Shown: positions 1-10,109 of the stretch, in pieces
Layout: every line of letters starts with the position of its first letter
Numbering within the stretch: position 1 is the first letter of the stretch
Source: Morchella semilibera
Taxonomy: Eukaryota > Ascomycota > Pezizomycetes > Pezizales > Morchellaceae
DNA length: 64,000 bases
Assembly (NCBI GenBank): GCA_009192285.1
Contig: WBVU01000003.1
Coordinates: 4,681,973 to 4,745,972, forward strand
Reading direction: 5' to 3'
Notes under the pieces: model-generated
Databases searched by the model: none
What the model was told of the DNA's origin: nothing
What the model saw: the letters and a program-made list of their open reading frames with translations, nothing else
Translations under genes and position numbers: made by a program

Positions 1-1323
1 CATCAACATGCCTTGAACATTGTATAGCCAACTGCAAACCTATTGGTGCTTGGGGAATTTCAACTCCACCACCGGAAAGGCCCGTTGCACATATTTCAGC
101 AGTTATTCCTTGATCGTTTAAGAAACTCTTCCAGGACCCTACTATTCAAGTCTACTCGGCCACTCTATATGCTGTTAATAAAATGTTGGAGATGCCTGTC
201 AACCCCGATGGAATGATTCCGATATACTATCAACGGTTTCGACAAATGTTTGATGAAACCATTGCAGCCAGGTTACCACCACACCGTCCTTATGACCATG
301 AGATCAAACTGCAAGAAGGGATGGTACCACCTTTTGGCCCGATGTACAGTATGCCGCGGGGGGAATTGAAGGCACTAAGATATTATCTGGCTGACAATTT
401 GAAGAAAGGATTTCTTCGATTCAGTAACTCCCCGGCGGGTACTCCTATGCTATTTGTCAAGAAGGCATATGGATCTCTACGCTTCTGCGTTGATTATCGA
501 AAGCTGAATGCTATTATAGTTAAGGATCGATACCCTCTTCCTCTTACACTTGAAACTATAGCCAATCTAGTACGAGCCAATTATTTTACCAAACTGGACC
601 TACAATGGGGCTATAATCAAATCAGGATTAAATAATGGGATGAGTGAAAGATGGCTTTTAGAACCCAGTATGGACATTGGGAATATATGGTTATGCCTTT
701 TGGATTGACAAATGCCCCTGCCACTTTTCAGCGCTAGATCAATGATATTCGTCGACCTTTTTTGGATAGCTGTGCTAACGCTTATCTGGATGATATTCTT
801 ATCTATTCGGAAACACTGAAATAGCATCAACAAGACGTACAACAGGTGCTGGAAGCCCTGGAAGCAAATGAGGTTCACCTAGAACTAGAGAAATGTGAAT
901 TCAGCGTACAAGAAACGAAATATTTAGGTATGATCTTGACTCCTGGGGGAATGAAGATGGACCCTGCCAAAGTACCGACAATTGTGGATTGGGACACGCC
1001 GAGAACGGTGAAGGAGGTTCAGGGGTTTCTTGGATTTGCTAATTTTTATCGATGTTTTATTTACGCTTACTCCCGAGTGGCTCGACAATTGACTACTCTG
1101 ACAAAAAAGCATGCACGATTTGAGTGGACCCAAAAGGTTGAACAAGTCTTTCAGAAACTTAAGACTGCTTCTACTACCGTTCCAGTATTGATGCACCCTG
1201 ACCCTGAGGGAGAATTTATCGTGGAAACAGATGCATCGGATTATATATCGGCAGGGATATTGTTACAGTGGGACGACGAACAAATTCTACACCCGGTTGC
1301 CTTTTTCTCAAAGACACACTCGC

Positions 1324-1909
1324 TGTAACGGAGTAACCCGACGCAAAGTAGAAGATGCCAATAATGACGCAGAAGGACTCAAGGAGCACAGCCAATGTGA
1401 CGAGAAGACCGATGAAGACAGGGCAGCACCGGGCAGACATAAGCACAGGGCAGAGAGAGTGATGGCCAGATGAACCTTAACGAGAACAATGAGGGGTGCT
1501 ATGAGTTTTCCTTTTGAGGAGGACAAGATCTTTAAGGCGAGGAACTATGGCTTGAGAATATAAGTAGAATCCTATGTACCGAGATAACAGGAAGACAAGA
1601 CAGAGAGGAAAGAAAAAAAAAACTAAGGAAAACATCTACCTCCGCTATTTAACACCTCTCCCCACCGGTCCGCTATGACTCACACATTCACACATAGAAC
1701 CTTATAGAAACCTCTCGCTACCACATCTCATACCCCCCCCCCACCGTCTCTGCTACTTACATTACAAATCCATCACCCCATCAAACCTTCTAGAACCCAA
1801 TGACGAGACCTCACCTCATCTCACCCCATCCTCGCTTAATCTAACTCCATCCATCGCAACAGCGCTAAAACTACCGAACCATTGGAACTGATGCCAAGAC
1901 ACCGGGACA
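1324..1909 (-). mobile_element. Solo LTR-A, inverted, inside A1 pol
   Basis: The reverse complement starts TGTCCCGGTGTCTTGGCATC and ends with the LTR-A terminus GTTACTCCGTTACA. It splits the RNase H reading of A1. The flanks are CTCGC (1319-1323) and CTCAC (1910-1914), a 5-bp target duplication with one mutation. Confidence 0.9.
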
Positions 1910-3370
1910 CTCACCTGCGGAATGTAAATATGAGATCTATGACAAGGAGGTGTTAGCTATTATTCGTTGCTTTGAGGAGTGGAGACCTCATCTGGAAACG
2001 GCCCAGTTCGAAGTTAAAGTACTCACAGACGATCACAATCTTGAGTATTTTATGTCAACAGGGTTACTGGGTCGGCGCCAAACATGTTAGGCGGAGTTTT
2101 TGTCTCGATTGCATTTTGTTATTCAGTATAGACCAGGAAAGCAGGGAAGGAAGGTAGATATTTTCATAAGGAGGTCTAAGGATTTACCCGAGGAGGGGGA
2201 TGAGAGATTGGAACAGCAAAGTCGAGTGGTTCTGGGGAAGTAAAATTTGGATTCAAAGATAGGTTTGTTAGCGGGCTCTTTGACAAATGAACCCACTGAA
2301 GGATCGTCTCCCATACTTTGTCCGTTTAAAAAAAACTTACCAGCTCGATAGTATTCCTGATAAGATTCTATCCATGCTCCGTGACAGTGTCCGACAATCG
2401 AAAGAGATATCCCTAGCTGAATGCAAGGAGAATGAGGATGGGTTACTGCTTGATCGGAATACGCTCTACGTCTCCAATCATGATGAACTCAAGCTCTATT
2501 TGTTACGAGAATATCACGCCAAGCCTTCAGCTGGACATCCTGGCAGATCAAAAACGCTGGAACTCCTGAGTCGAGGATATTATTGGCCGACTATGTGGAA
2601 ATATACAGACCGTTATGTCCAAAATTGTCATACCTGTCAACGGAGTAAAGTGAACCATAATCCCCTACAGGGAGTTCTGCGACCCTATCAATACCAAAAG
2701 AACCGTAGACAGATGTAACCATGGATTTCGTAATGGGACTTCCAGAGAGCAATGGATTTAATGCCATACTCGTGGTAGTGGATCAGTTAACAAAGATTAA
2801 GCATTTGATTCCCATAACTGAAAATGTCAACGCCAGGGATCTGTCTCGTCCATACCTGGAGCAGGTATGGAAGTTACATGGACTACCAGAAACCATTGTT
2901 TCCGATCGAGGGACACAGTTTACCAGTGAGTTTTGGAAAGCTCTTTGCTACCGGTTGGAGATTGCTCTCCGATATTCTACGGCATTTCATCCACAGACTG
3001 ATGGGCAAAAGGAAAGAACTAATGCGATTATGCAGCAATATTTGCGCAACTATGTCTCCTACCAACAAGAGGACTGGACCGACTTCCTTCCTCTTGCTGA
3101 GTTTGCTACTAATAATCACATGTCTGAAACGACTAATATGTCCCCCTTCCAAACAAATTATGGAAGACATCCTCGAATGACATTTGGGCCGTTACAACAT
3201 GGGCGAACAGTAAATGAGGACCAAGCCAATGGGTTGGCACGGGAGATGTCACAAGTGTTTGATTTCCTGAAGAGGCAAATGCTTAGGGCCCAGAAGGTAT
3301 AGGAGGAAATGGTGAATCTACACCGGACTCCGGCACCTCGTTATATGGTTGGCGATTCTGTTTCGCTCTC

Positions 3371-3768
3371 AAGGGGGCTTCAAGGGTGTATCTTCATTCG
3401 GCAGGGTGAGGGGTAGTGGCAGTAAGACTTCCCAAGAGGGGGGAAGTATGAACGAGAAGTGTAGAAGGCATCGATAGTCCCTAGTAGAAAAATAGAGACT
3501 ATAATGTATTGTAGATAGATACAGAAGACGTTGCGTGAAGAGAAAAGAGAAAGAAAGAAAGTACAGAAGTAGGCGCCGTTGCCTTCTTTATATACCCGCC
3601 ATTCCGGAGCGAAGCCTGACTCATACCCTCGCATAACCCCAACCATGACTCACACCTTTGCGTAACAGACACCCATAGAACTTATTCTGACTCATCTCCG
3701 CCTCCCAGCTTACAGTAATCCCAACCCTGCCAATCCTTCCACAACCCCGATCCTAACGTATCATGAAA
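3371..3768 (-). mobile_element. Solo LTR of family E inside A1 integrase
   Basis: A non-coding insert of about 400 bp interrupts the integrase C-terminal reading frame of A1. A second copy lies at about 47.5-47.9 kb. It carries TATA-like TTTATATAC and the GACTCAT box typical of the LTRs here. Flanks TTCGCTCTC (left) and TTCGCTTTC (right) look like a degenerate target duplication, so exact ends are uncertain. Confidence 0.65.
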
Positions 3769-4214
3769 TTCGCTTTCTATTCGTAATATCAAAACGAAAC
3801 GACCCTTAAAGAAATTGGATTGGAAACAAATCAGTCCCTATCTAGTTAAGCAAATTGTGAGCCTTTATGCCTACGAGTTGGAACTCCCCGCCTCTATAAA
3901 AATACATCCTGTGTTTAAATGTTTCACTTCTTTCGCCGGCAGTTAATGATCCTGTTCCAGGACAAATTGTTGAACCACCTTCACCTGTGGAGGTTGAAGG
4001 GGAAATTGAGTGGGAAGTTGCGGAAATAGTATTGGATTCTAGGAAGAAAGGACGACGGGTGGAGTATTTGGTTAGATATAATGTATGCGAGGAACCTTCC
4101 TGGTAGCCATCAAGTGATCTCGAACATAGGCTTAAAATTCGACAACTATTTCATCATCAATATCCTTCGAAACCTCGGCCTATCAGGAGCTAGGCTCTAG
4201 GAGGGGACCTGATG

Positions 4215-5482
4215 TGTCCCAGCATCTTGGCATCAGTGCCGATGGTTCGGTAGTCATAGCGCTGTTGCGATGGATGGGGTTAGATTAAGCCAGGATGGGG
4301 TGAGATGAGCTGGGGATGTCGTAATTAGATTCTATGAGGTTCGATGGCGTGATGGATTGGTAATAGGAATTGGCAAGGTGGTGGGGAGGAATACGAGGTG
4401 TGGTTGCGACAGATTTCTATAGGTTTCTGTGAATGAATGTGTGAATCATAGCGGACTGGTGGAGGGGAGGTGTGTGATAGAATAACCCGACGCAAAGTAG
4501 AAGATGATAATGATGACGCAAAAGAACTCGAGGGGCATGGCCAACGCGACGAGGAGGCCGACGAAGACAAGGGCAATGCTGGGCAGGCACAAGTACAGGC
4601 ACCGACGGAGGCAAAGACAAGGGCACAGGCACCAGAGCACAGGGCAGAGAGAGTGAGGGCCGGATGGACCTCGATGAGAACGATGAGAGGTACTATGGGT
4701 TTTCCTCTTGTGGAGGACAAGATCTTAAAGGCGAGGAACTATGGCTTGAGAATAGGAGTAGATTCCTATGTACCAAGATGACAGAAAGACGAGACAGAGA
4801 GAAAAGAAAGAAAAAACTAAGGAAAACATCTATTCCTACTATTTAACACCTCTCCTCCACAGTCCGCTATAACTCATACATTCGCTCACAGAAACCCATG
4901 GAAATCCATCGCAACCACACCTTGTATTCCTCCCCACAATCTCGCTAATTCCTATTACCAATCCATCACGCCATAGAACCTCATAGAACCTAAAGACAAC
5001 AATCCCTCCTTCGCACACCCCGTCCTCGCTTACTAGTAGCCTAACTCTATCCGTCGCAACAGCACTACAATTACCGAACCACCGGATTCGATGCCAAGAA
5101 GCCGGGACAAGGTGTTAAATAGCGGGTATAGATGCTTTTCTTAGTTGTTTCTTTCTTTCCTCTTTGTCTCGTCTTCCTGTCATCTCGGTGCATAGGAATA
5201 TATTCTTATTTCCAAGCCATAGTCCTTTGCCTCCAAGATCGTATCTTCTTCAAGAGGAAAACTTACAGTATCTTTAATAGTTCTCGCTGAGGTTCATCCG
5301 GTCCTCTCTCTCTCTGCTCTGTATCCCTGTGCCCTTGCTTTTGCCTTTGCCGGTGCCTATACTTGAGCCTGATCGGTGTTGTCCCTGTCTTCTTCGGTCT
5401 CCTCGTCACATAGATTATGCTCCTCGAGTCCTTCTGCATCATCATTGTCATCTTCTATTCTGCGTCGGGTTACTCCATCACA
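4215..5482 (+). mobile_element. 3' LTR-A of element A1, split by a second LTR-A
   Basis: Starts TGTCCCAGCATCTTGGCATC, 22 bp after the A1 pol stop, and ends TTACTCCATCACA. Removing the nested copy at 4473-5109 and its 5-bp duplication leaves about 626 bp, matching the 632-634 bp LTRs of element A2. Confidence 0.9.
4473..5109 (-). mobile_element. Solo LTR-A inserted head-to-head in another LTR-A
   Basis: A complete inverted LTR-A of 637 bp. Target duplication AGGTG at 4468-4472 and 5110-5114 is perfect, so this is a real insertion followed by LTR-LTR recombination to a solo form. Confidence 0.9.
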
Positions 5483-5950
5483 CAGAGGCAAAAGGCTGCA
5501 GGACAGGGAAAGTAAGAACTGGATGGACCGCAACGAGAACGATGAAAGATAATATGGATTTGCTTCAAAGAGGACACTTTTGGGTGTGAGGAGCTATGGT
5601 TTAAAAATAGGAATGTATTCCTATATACCGAAATAACAGGAGGTTGAAATAGAGAGAAAAGAAAGAAAGAAACTAAAGGAAAAGCCCTCCTGCACTATTT
5701 AACAACCCCCCTCCCCCAGTCCGCTATGATTCATACTTTCGTCCATAGAAACCCACAGAAACCACATCTCGTATTCCTTCCCACCATCTTCTCTAATTAT
5801 ATTACAAATCCATCATGCCATAGAATATCATAGAACTTAATGACGATACCTCCGCCTTATTGCATTCCCCACTTGCTTAGTATTACCTCAACAATCACAA
5901 CAGTGCTTCGACTACCGAACCCTTGGAACTGATGCCAAGACACCAGAACA
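5483..5950 (-). mobile_element. Truncated LTR-A fragment
   Basis: Minus-strand LTR-A sequence lacking the terminal region next to the adjoining LTR. It ends with the degraded terminus GACACCAGAACA. It abuts the 3' LTR of A1 directly and has no detectable target duplication. Confidence 0.75.
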
Positions 5951-6225
5951 TATATCCGCTATTTTACACTCTCTTTCGCTAGTCCAGTATGACTCATACA
6001 TCATCTCATAGAAATCCATAGAAACCCCGATGTAACCACACCTCGTATTCATCTCCACCATCTCAGTAAATCCTATTATGAATTTCTTCCTGCAACCGAA
6101 CCTCATGGAAACAAATGACAACAACTTCACCTCATTTCATTTCATTCTCGCTTAGCATAACACCATCAGTCACGATAGCACTGCAGCTCCCAAATTGTCG
6201 GCACCAGTACCAAGAAGCTGGGACA
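5951..6225 (-). mobile_element. Second truncated LTR-A fragment
   Basis: Another minus-strand LTR-A part, from the GACTCATAC region to the terminus AAGAAGCTGGGACA. About 350 bp of the other half is missing. Tandem partial LTRs here suggest repeated recombination within an LTR cluster. Confidence 0.7.
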
Positions 6226-6245
6226 TATTTACATGTTTGGATAGT

Positions 6246-7524
6246 TGCCCCGGCGTCTTGGCATCTGTCCTGATACTTGGGTAGCCGTAGCGTTATTGCG
6301 ATGGATGGAGTTATGTTAGAAAAAAATGAGGTGAGATGAGACGAGGTTGTGGTCATTAGATTCTATGAGGTTTAGCTGCATGCAGGATTTGTAATAGGTT
6401 GTGACGAGATGGCAGGTGTGACGGAGTAACCCGACGCAAGGAAGAAGATGACAATGATGACGCAGAAGGACCCGAGGGGCACAGCCTAAGCGGCGAGGAG
6501 ACCAACGAAGACAAGGGTAACACTGGGCAGGCACAAGCACAGGTACCGGCAAAGGCAAAGGCAAGGGCAAAGGCACAAGGGCACAAGGCAAGGAGAGTGA
6601 AGACCGGATGGACCTCAACGAGAACGATGAGAGGTACTATGGGTTTCCTCTATATGGAGGATAGAGTCTTTGTTACGAGAAGCTATGGCTTAGAAATAGG
6701 GTGGATTCCTATGTACCGAGGTAACAGGAAGACGAGACAGAGAGAAAAGAAAGAAAGAACTAAGCAAAACATTTATCTCCGCTATTTAATACTTCTCCCC
6801 CACCAGTCCGAAATGACTCACACATTCGCTCATAGAACGTAATAGAAATCCATCGCTACCACACCTCGTATTCCTCCCCACCATCTCCATTATTTCCATT
6901 ACAAATCCATCAAGCCATCAAACCTCCTAGAACCCCATAACAATACCCCCCTCTCAGCACACCCCTTCCTCGCTTAACTCTTCCTCATTAGTTACATCAG
7001 CGCTTCGACTACCAAATCCCCGGGGCTAATGCCAAGACGCCGGGACAGAAGAGAGGAATACGAGGTGTGGTTGCGATGGGTTTCCATGGGTTTCTATAAG
7101 CTGATGTGTGAGTCATATTGGACTGGTGGGGGAGAAGTGTTAAATAGCGGAGATACTAGGTGTTTTTCTTAGTTCTTTCTTTCTTTCTTTTCTCTCTGTC
7201 TCGTATTCCTCTTATCTCGGTACATACGAATATACTCCTATTGATAGCTATAGTTTCTCCTCTCCAAATTCACCTTCGCTGAGGCAACCCTATAGTCCTC
7301 TTAATCCTCGCTCAGCTCCATACCTGGTCCTCACTTTTCCTGCTCTGTCCTGCGTCCTCTGCCTCTGCTCTTGCCCTTGCCTTTGCCCTCTCCGGTGCCT
7401 GTACTTGTAGCCACATGGCTCTCTTCCCTTCCTCATTAGTGTCCTTGTAGCACTGGCTGTGCTCCTCAAGTTACTTTGCGTCATCATTGTCATCTGTCAC
7501 GTTGCGCCCGGCTACTCTGTCGCA
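6246..7524 (+). mobile_element. Degraded LTR-A split by a nested LTR-A
   Basis: Starts TGCCCCGGCGTCTTGGCATC and ends near CTACTCTGTCGCA. The reading is interrupted at 6417-7047 by an inverted copy. Both termini are mutated, which suggests an old insertion. Confidence 0.8.
6417..7047 (-). mobile_element. Nested inverted LTR-A
   Basis: A full-length inverted LTR-A of 631 bp, from TGTGACGGAGTAACCCGACG to GACGCCGGGACA. The flanks GCAGG and GAAGA do not match well, so the target duplication is lost or the copy was rearranged. Confidence 0.85.
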
Positions 7525-7893
7525 GCAGGGAGGATCTCTGTTGCAGGTTCTCATTGCTTCCGGGGCGAGAGCAATTGCATAGGGTTCCATTGTGGGTTAC
7601 ATATAACTAAACTTAGTTTAAACTATTAGAGAATAGGTGGCCAATACTAGTAGCACTTAGACCGATGAGTCACTGTAATTAGAACATTATCAATCCTATA
7701 CACAAGTTATATGCCCAACAGTACTGTCTGTTGAACAAACACTTCTGATATCACCCAATAGAGGCTGTGAATCGTTGCCTCCTCTTTTAGGTAGCCAACA
7801 TTCCTGCCTAGGCCGATCGCCAGTCCTAAAAAGCCATAAAATTCGGTATAGTTTAGGGTATCTCCTCCCCTACTACCGCGTATGAGGGGACAG
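7525..7893. other. Non-coding stretch between LTR cluster and pogo element
   Basis: No conserved reading frame, LTR or terminal repeat was recognised in these 370 bases. Confidence 0.5.
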
Positions 7894-7945
7894 TTGCGCA
7901 CCTGGGTCAGTCGCGCAATTACTTGGCTTGTCAATCATTGACTAT

Positions 7946-8131
7946 CGAGGAAATGCTAATATTGATATAGGCAGTTGAGCTATATTCCAACGTACCGAAT
8001 ATACAATTTCAAAACTCAGCAAGGTTTGAAGCACCTTCAACCTCTCGTTCACCAAAAGGGAGCTCTGGTGGACTGTTAGGACTAGCGGGAGTATTGGAAT
8101 ACTCAGTTTTTGCGACCTCGACCCTGCGATC
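7946..8131 (-). pseudogene. C-terminal tail of the pogo-like transposase, beyond element A2
   Basis: The reading on the minus strand continues from 14368 across the A2 insertion site. One frame gives a hydrophilic tail (SPPELPFGEREVEGASNLAEF then stop) typical of fungal transposase ends. A tandem GACCCTGCGATCC repeat at the junction makes the exact frame uncertain. Confidence 0.45.
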
Positions 8132-8136
8132 CATAA

Positions 8137-8768
8137 TGTCCCGGCGTCTTGGCATTTGTCCCGACAGTTCGGTAGGCGATGTACGGTTGTGGTTGTTAGG
8201 GAAATGTTAAGCGAGAGCGGGGAGTGCGAGGTGGAGGCTGTCGTCATTAGATTCTGGGAGGTTCGATGGCGTGATGGATTAGTAATGTAGAATAGCGGAG
8301 ATGGTGGGGAGGATTACGGGGTGTGGTAGTAACAGGTTTCTATGAGGTTCTATGAGCGGAGGTGTGAGTTATATTGGACTAGTGGAGGAGGTGTGTTAAA
8401 TAGTCGAGATAGACGTTTTCCTTAGTTCTTTCTTTCTTCTCTCTCTGTCTTGTCTTCCTGTTATCTCGGTACATAGGAATCTATTCCTATTTCTAAAGCC
8501 ATAGCCTCTCGTACCAAAGACTCGGTCCTCTGACAAGAGGAAACTCATAGTATCCCTCATCGTTCTCATTGAGGTCCCTTTGGCTCACTCTCTCTGCTCT
8601 GTGCTCTTGTGCCCTTGCTCTTGCCTTTGTCTTCGCCGGTGCCTGTGCTTGTGCCTGCCTGGCGTTGTCCCTGTCTTCATCGGCCCCCTCGTCGAGTACA
8701 CTGTGCTCCTCGAGTCCCTCTGCGTCATCATTGTCATCTTCTTCTTTGCGTCGGGTTACTCCGTCACA
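8137..8768 (+). repeat. 5' LTR of element A2
   Basis: 632 bp, starting TGTCCCGGCGTCTTGGCATT and ending TTACTCCGTCACA. It contains a TATA-like TTAAATAG at about 8396, a pyrimidine-rich stretch, and the site GTCTTGTCTT (8447-8456) that can pair with the primer-binding site. A minisatellite-like run of CTTGC/TTTGC hexamers lies near 8600-8670. Confidence 0.95.
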
Positions 8769-8770
8769 CT

Positions 8771-8780
8771 AAGACGAGAC
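8771..8780 (+). promoter_or_regulatory. Candidate self-priming primer-binding site of A2
   Basis: AAGACGAGAC starts two bases after the LTR. It is the exact complement of GTCTCGTCTT in the 3' LTR (14039-14048), and pairs with one G:U in the 5' LTR (8447-8456). Known Tf1/sushi chromoviruses prime reverse transcription by folding the RNA 5' end onto such a site. Use here is inferred. Confidence 0.65.
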
Positions 8781-8829
8781 CATCCTCACTCGACTAGCAC
8801 AGTCCGAGTTCCTCGCACCACAGTTCACC

Positions 8830-10071
8830 ATGACCGCCCCTGCTACCAATGTATTTGATTATCAAAAGCTCCATACGGATCTCGAAGGGTTCTTTGTCGC
8901 TCACCCTGAAGTGGACCCCGCCGCAACGGAAGAAGCGAAGCAAGCGTATGCCCTCCTCCAAAGAGCGCACGGAGGGGTCCAGCAATATGCGGTCGACATC
9001 AACACCCATCACTCCGAAACCGAACAAGGCCGGGCCGAGTTCCACAAAGAAATCCAGGGACTACGGGCTAAGATCAAGAAGCTGCAAGAAGGAGTCAAAG
9101 GAGGTTTAGAGGAGCTCCACGACGACTTAACCAAGCCATCCAAATCCGAGAAGCTACCCGACCCGGAGAAATACCGGGGCGATCGCAAGACTCTCAGGAC
9201 TTTCCAGAGACAACTTCAGATTAAGCTCACGGCTAATTTGGATCGCTTTCCTACCGCGGCTCAACAACTTGCGTATTCTATTTCTCGATTGGAAGGACCG
9301 GCGGCGGATCAATTTTTAGTTTATATTACAGATGAAGGAATCGCTCTCGATTCCATGGCGGAGTTTTTTGAAATTTTGGATAATGCTTTTGGGGATCCAG
9401 ACCGCGCCGCCACTGCTGCTCGAAATCTGAGGGAGATCAGGCAGCGCCAACGCACCTTTTCTGAGTACTTTGCAGAGTTTCAGCGATATGCTGCCGACTC
9501 TGAGTTCAACGAAGTGGCTAAGATTGAATGTTTGTTGGAAGGACTTAACCAGGACCTAATGGCCCTGATGATTCAGAATGAAACACCAACTACAATTAAG
9601 GACTGCGGGCTGCTTCTTCAACGACTTGATAATAAGCAACGGGCGCTACAGGCCAGGATGGGGAGATTTCGTTTTCAGATTCCAAGTGCTCCGGCTCCGC
9701 GTCCCTTTGCTCCTCGTTTCCCCGTTGCACCAGCAACATCCCCAGTCGTACGGGGACCACCCCAATCACCACCGAAGAATGCTGCGCCAGCGGCCCACCC
9801 TTCCTATACTCCTGGGGGAGCTGTTCCTATGGATTTGTCTAATAATTACCGTCGCCCGGATCCCAAAGAAAGGGAGGCACGTCGTGTGGAGAATCGTTGC
9901 TATTACTGCGGGGGGGTTGGACATTTGGTTAGGGACTGTAAGCTTTCGCCCTCGGGAAGGGCAGCACCTAGGATGAGGGGAGCGTTGTTGGAAGCAAGAA
10001 AGGAAAAGAAGGAAAAGGAAGAGGAGGTATTGTCGGATGAGGAGGAGTTAAAAGATTCGTCCCTGGCCTAG
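8830..10071 (+). CDS. gag: Gag polyprotein of element A2
   Basis: The 413-residue structural protein would assemble the cytoplasmic virus-like particle that packages element RNA. Residues about 60-110 are charged and coiled-coil-like. Residues about 112-270 resemble the retrotransposon gag/capsid domain (DPEKYRGDRKTLRTFQRQL, then AYSISRLEG and AEFFEILDNAFGDPDR). A proline/alanine-rich linker precedes one CCHC zinc knuckle at 357-370 (CYYCGGVGHLVRDC). The tail is very acidic and lysine-rich. The ATG is 62 bp downstream of the LTR, and the frame is uninterrupted to TAG. The pol frame lies at -1 and overlaps the gag end by about 30 nt, so pol is probably made by frameshifting or from a cleaved readthrough. 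The length is normal for fungal chromoviruses. Confidence 0.93.
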   Translation: MTAPATNVFDYQKLHTDLEGFFVAHPEVDPAATEEAKQAYALLQRAHGGVQQYAVDINTHHSETEQGRAEFHKEIQGLRAKIKKLQEGVKGGLEELHDDLTKPSKSEKLPDPEKYRGDRKTLRTFQRQLQIKLTANLDRFPTAAQQLAYSISRLEGPAADQFLVYITDEGIALDSMAEFFEILDNAFGDPDRAATAARNLREIRQRQRTFSEYFAEFQRYAADSEFNEVAKIECLLEGLNQDLMALMIQNETPTTIKDCGLLLQRLDNKQRALQARMGRFRFQIPSAPAPRPFAPRFPVAPATSPVVRGPPQSPPKNAAPAAHPSYTPGGAVPMDLSNNYRRPDPKEREARRVENRCYYCGGVGHLVRDCKLSPSGRAAPRMRGALLEARKEKKEKEEEVLSDEEELKDSSLA

Positions 10072-10109
10072 GCGGCATAGCCCAGGGACCTCCAAAGGTT
10101 TTCTCTCAG

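Larger units (their letters stand above)
1..4192 (+). pseudogene. Decayed pol of gypsy chromovirus A1 (5' end outside window)
   Basis: The stretch aligns throughout with the pol of the intact-looking family A element at 8.1-14.4 kb, starting in the protease-RT linker. In order it holds RT (about 183-1040), RNase H start (to 1323), RNase H remainder and integrase zinc finger (1910-2720), integrase core (2721-3370) and a chromodomain (about 3985-4190, IEWEVAEIV and EEPSW motifs). It is dead: a stop at 633-635, a TGG to TAG change at 736-738, several frameshifts, and two LTR insertions (1324-1909 and about 3371-3768). Its 3' LTR follows at 4215. Gag and protease lie beyond the left edge. Assignment to Ty3/gypsy is certain from the domain order. 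Confidence 0.93.

Noticed and set aside
8569-8858. Overlapping open frames in LTR-A rich in Leu, Pro, Val, Ala and Cys
   Set aside because: They recur in every LTR-A copy in several frames at once and come from a CTTGCC/TTTGCC hexamer run in the LTR. No domain or codon signal supports them.
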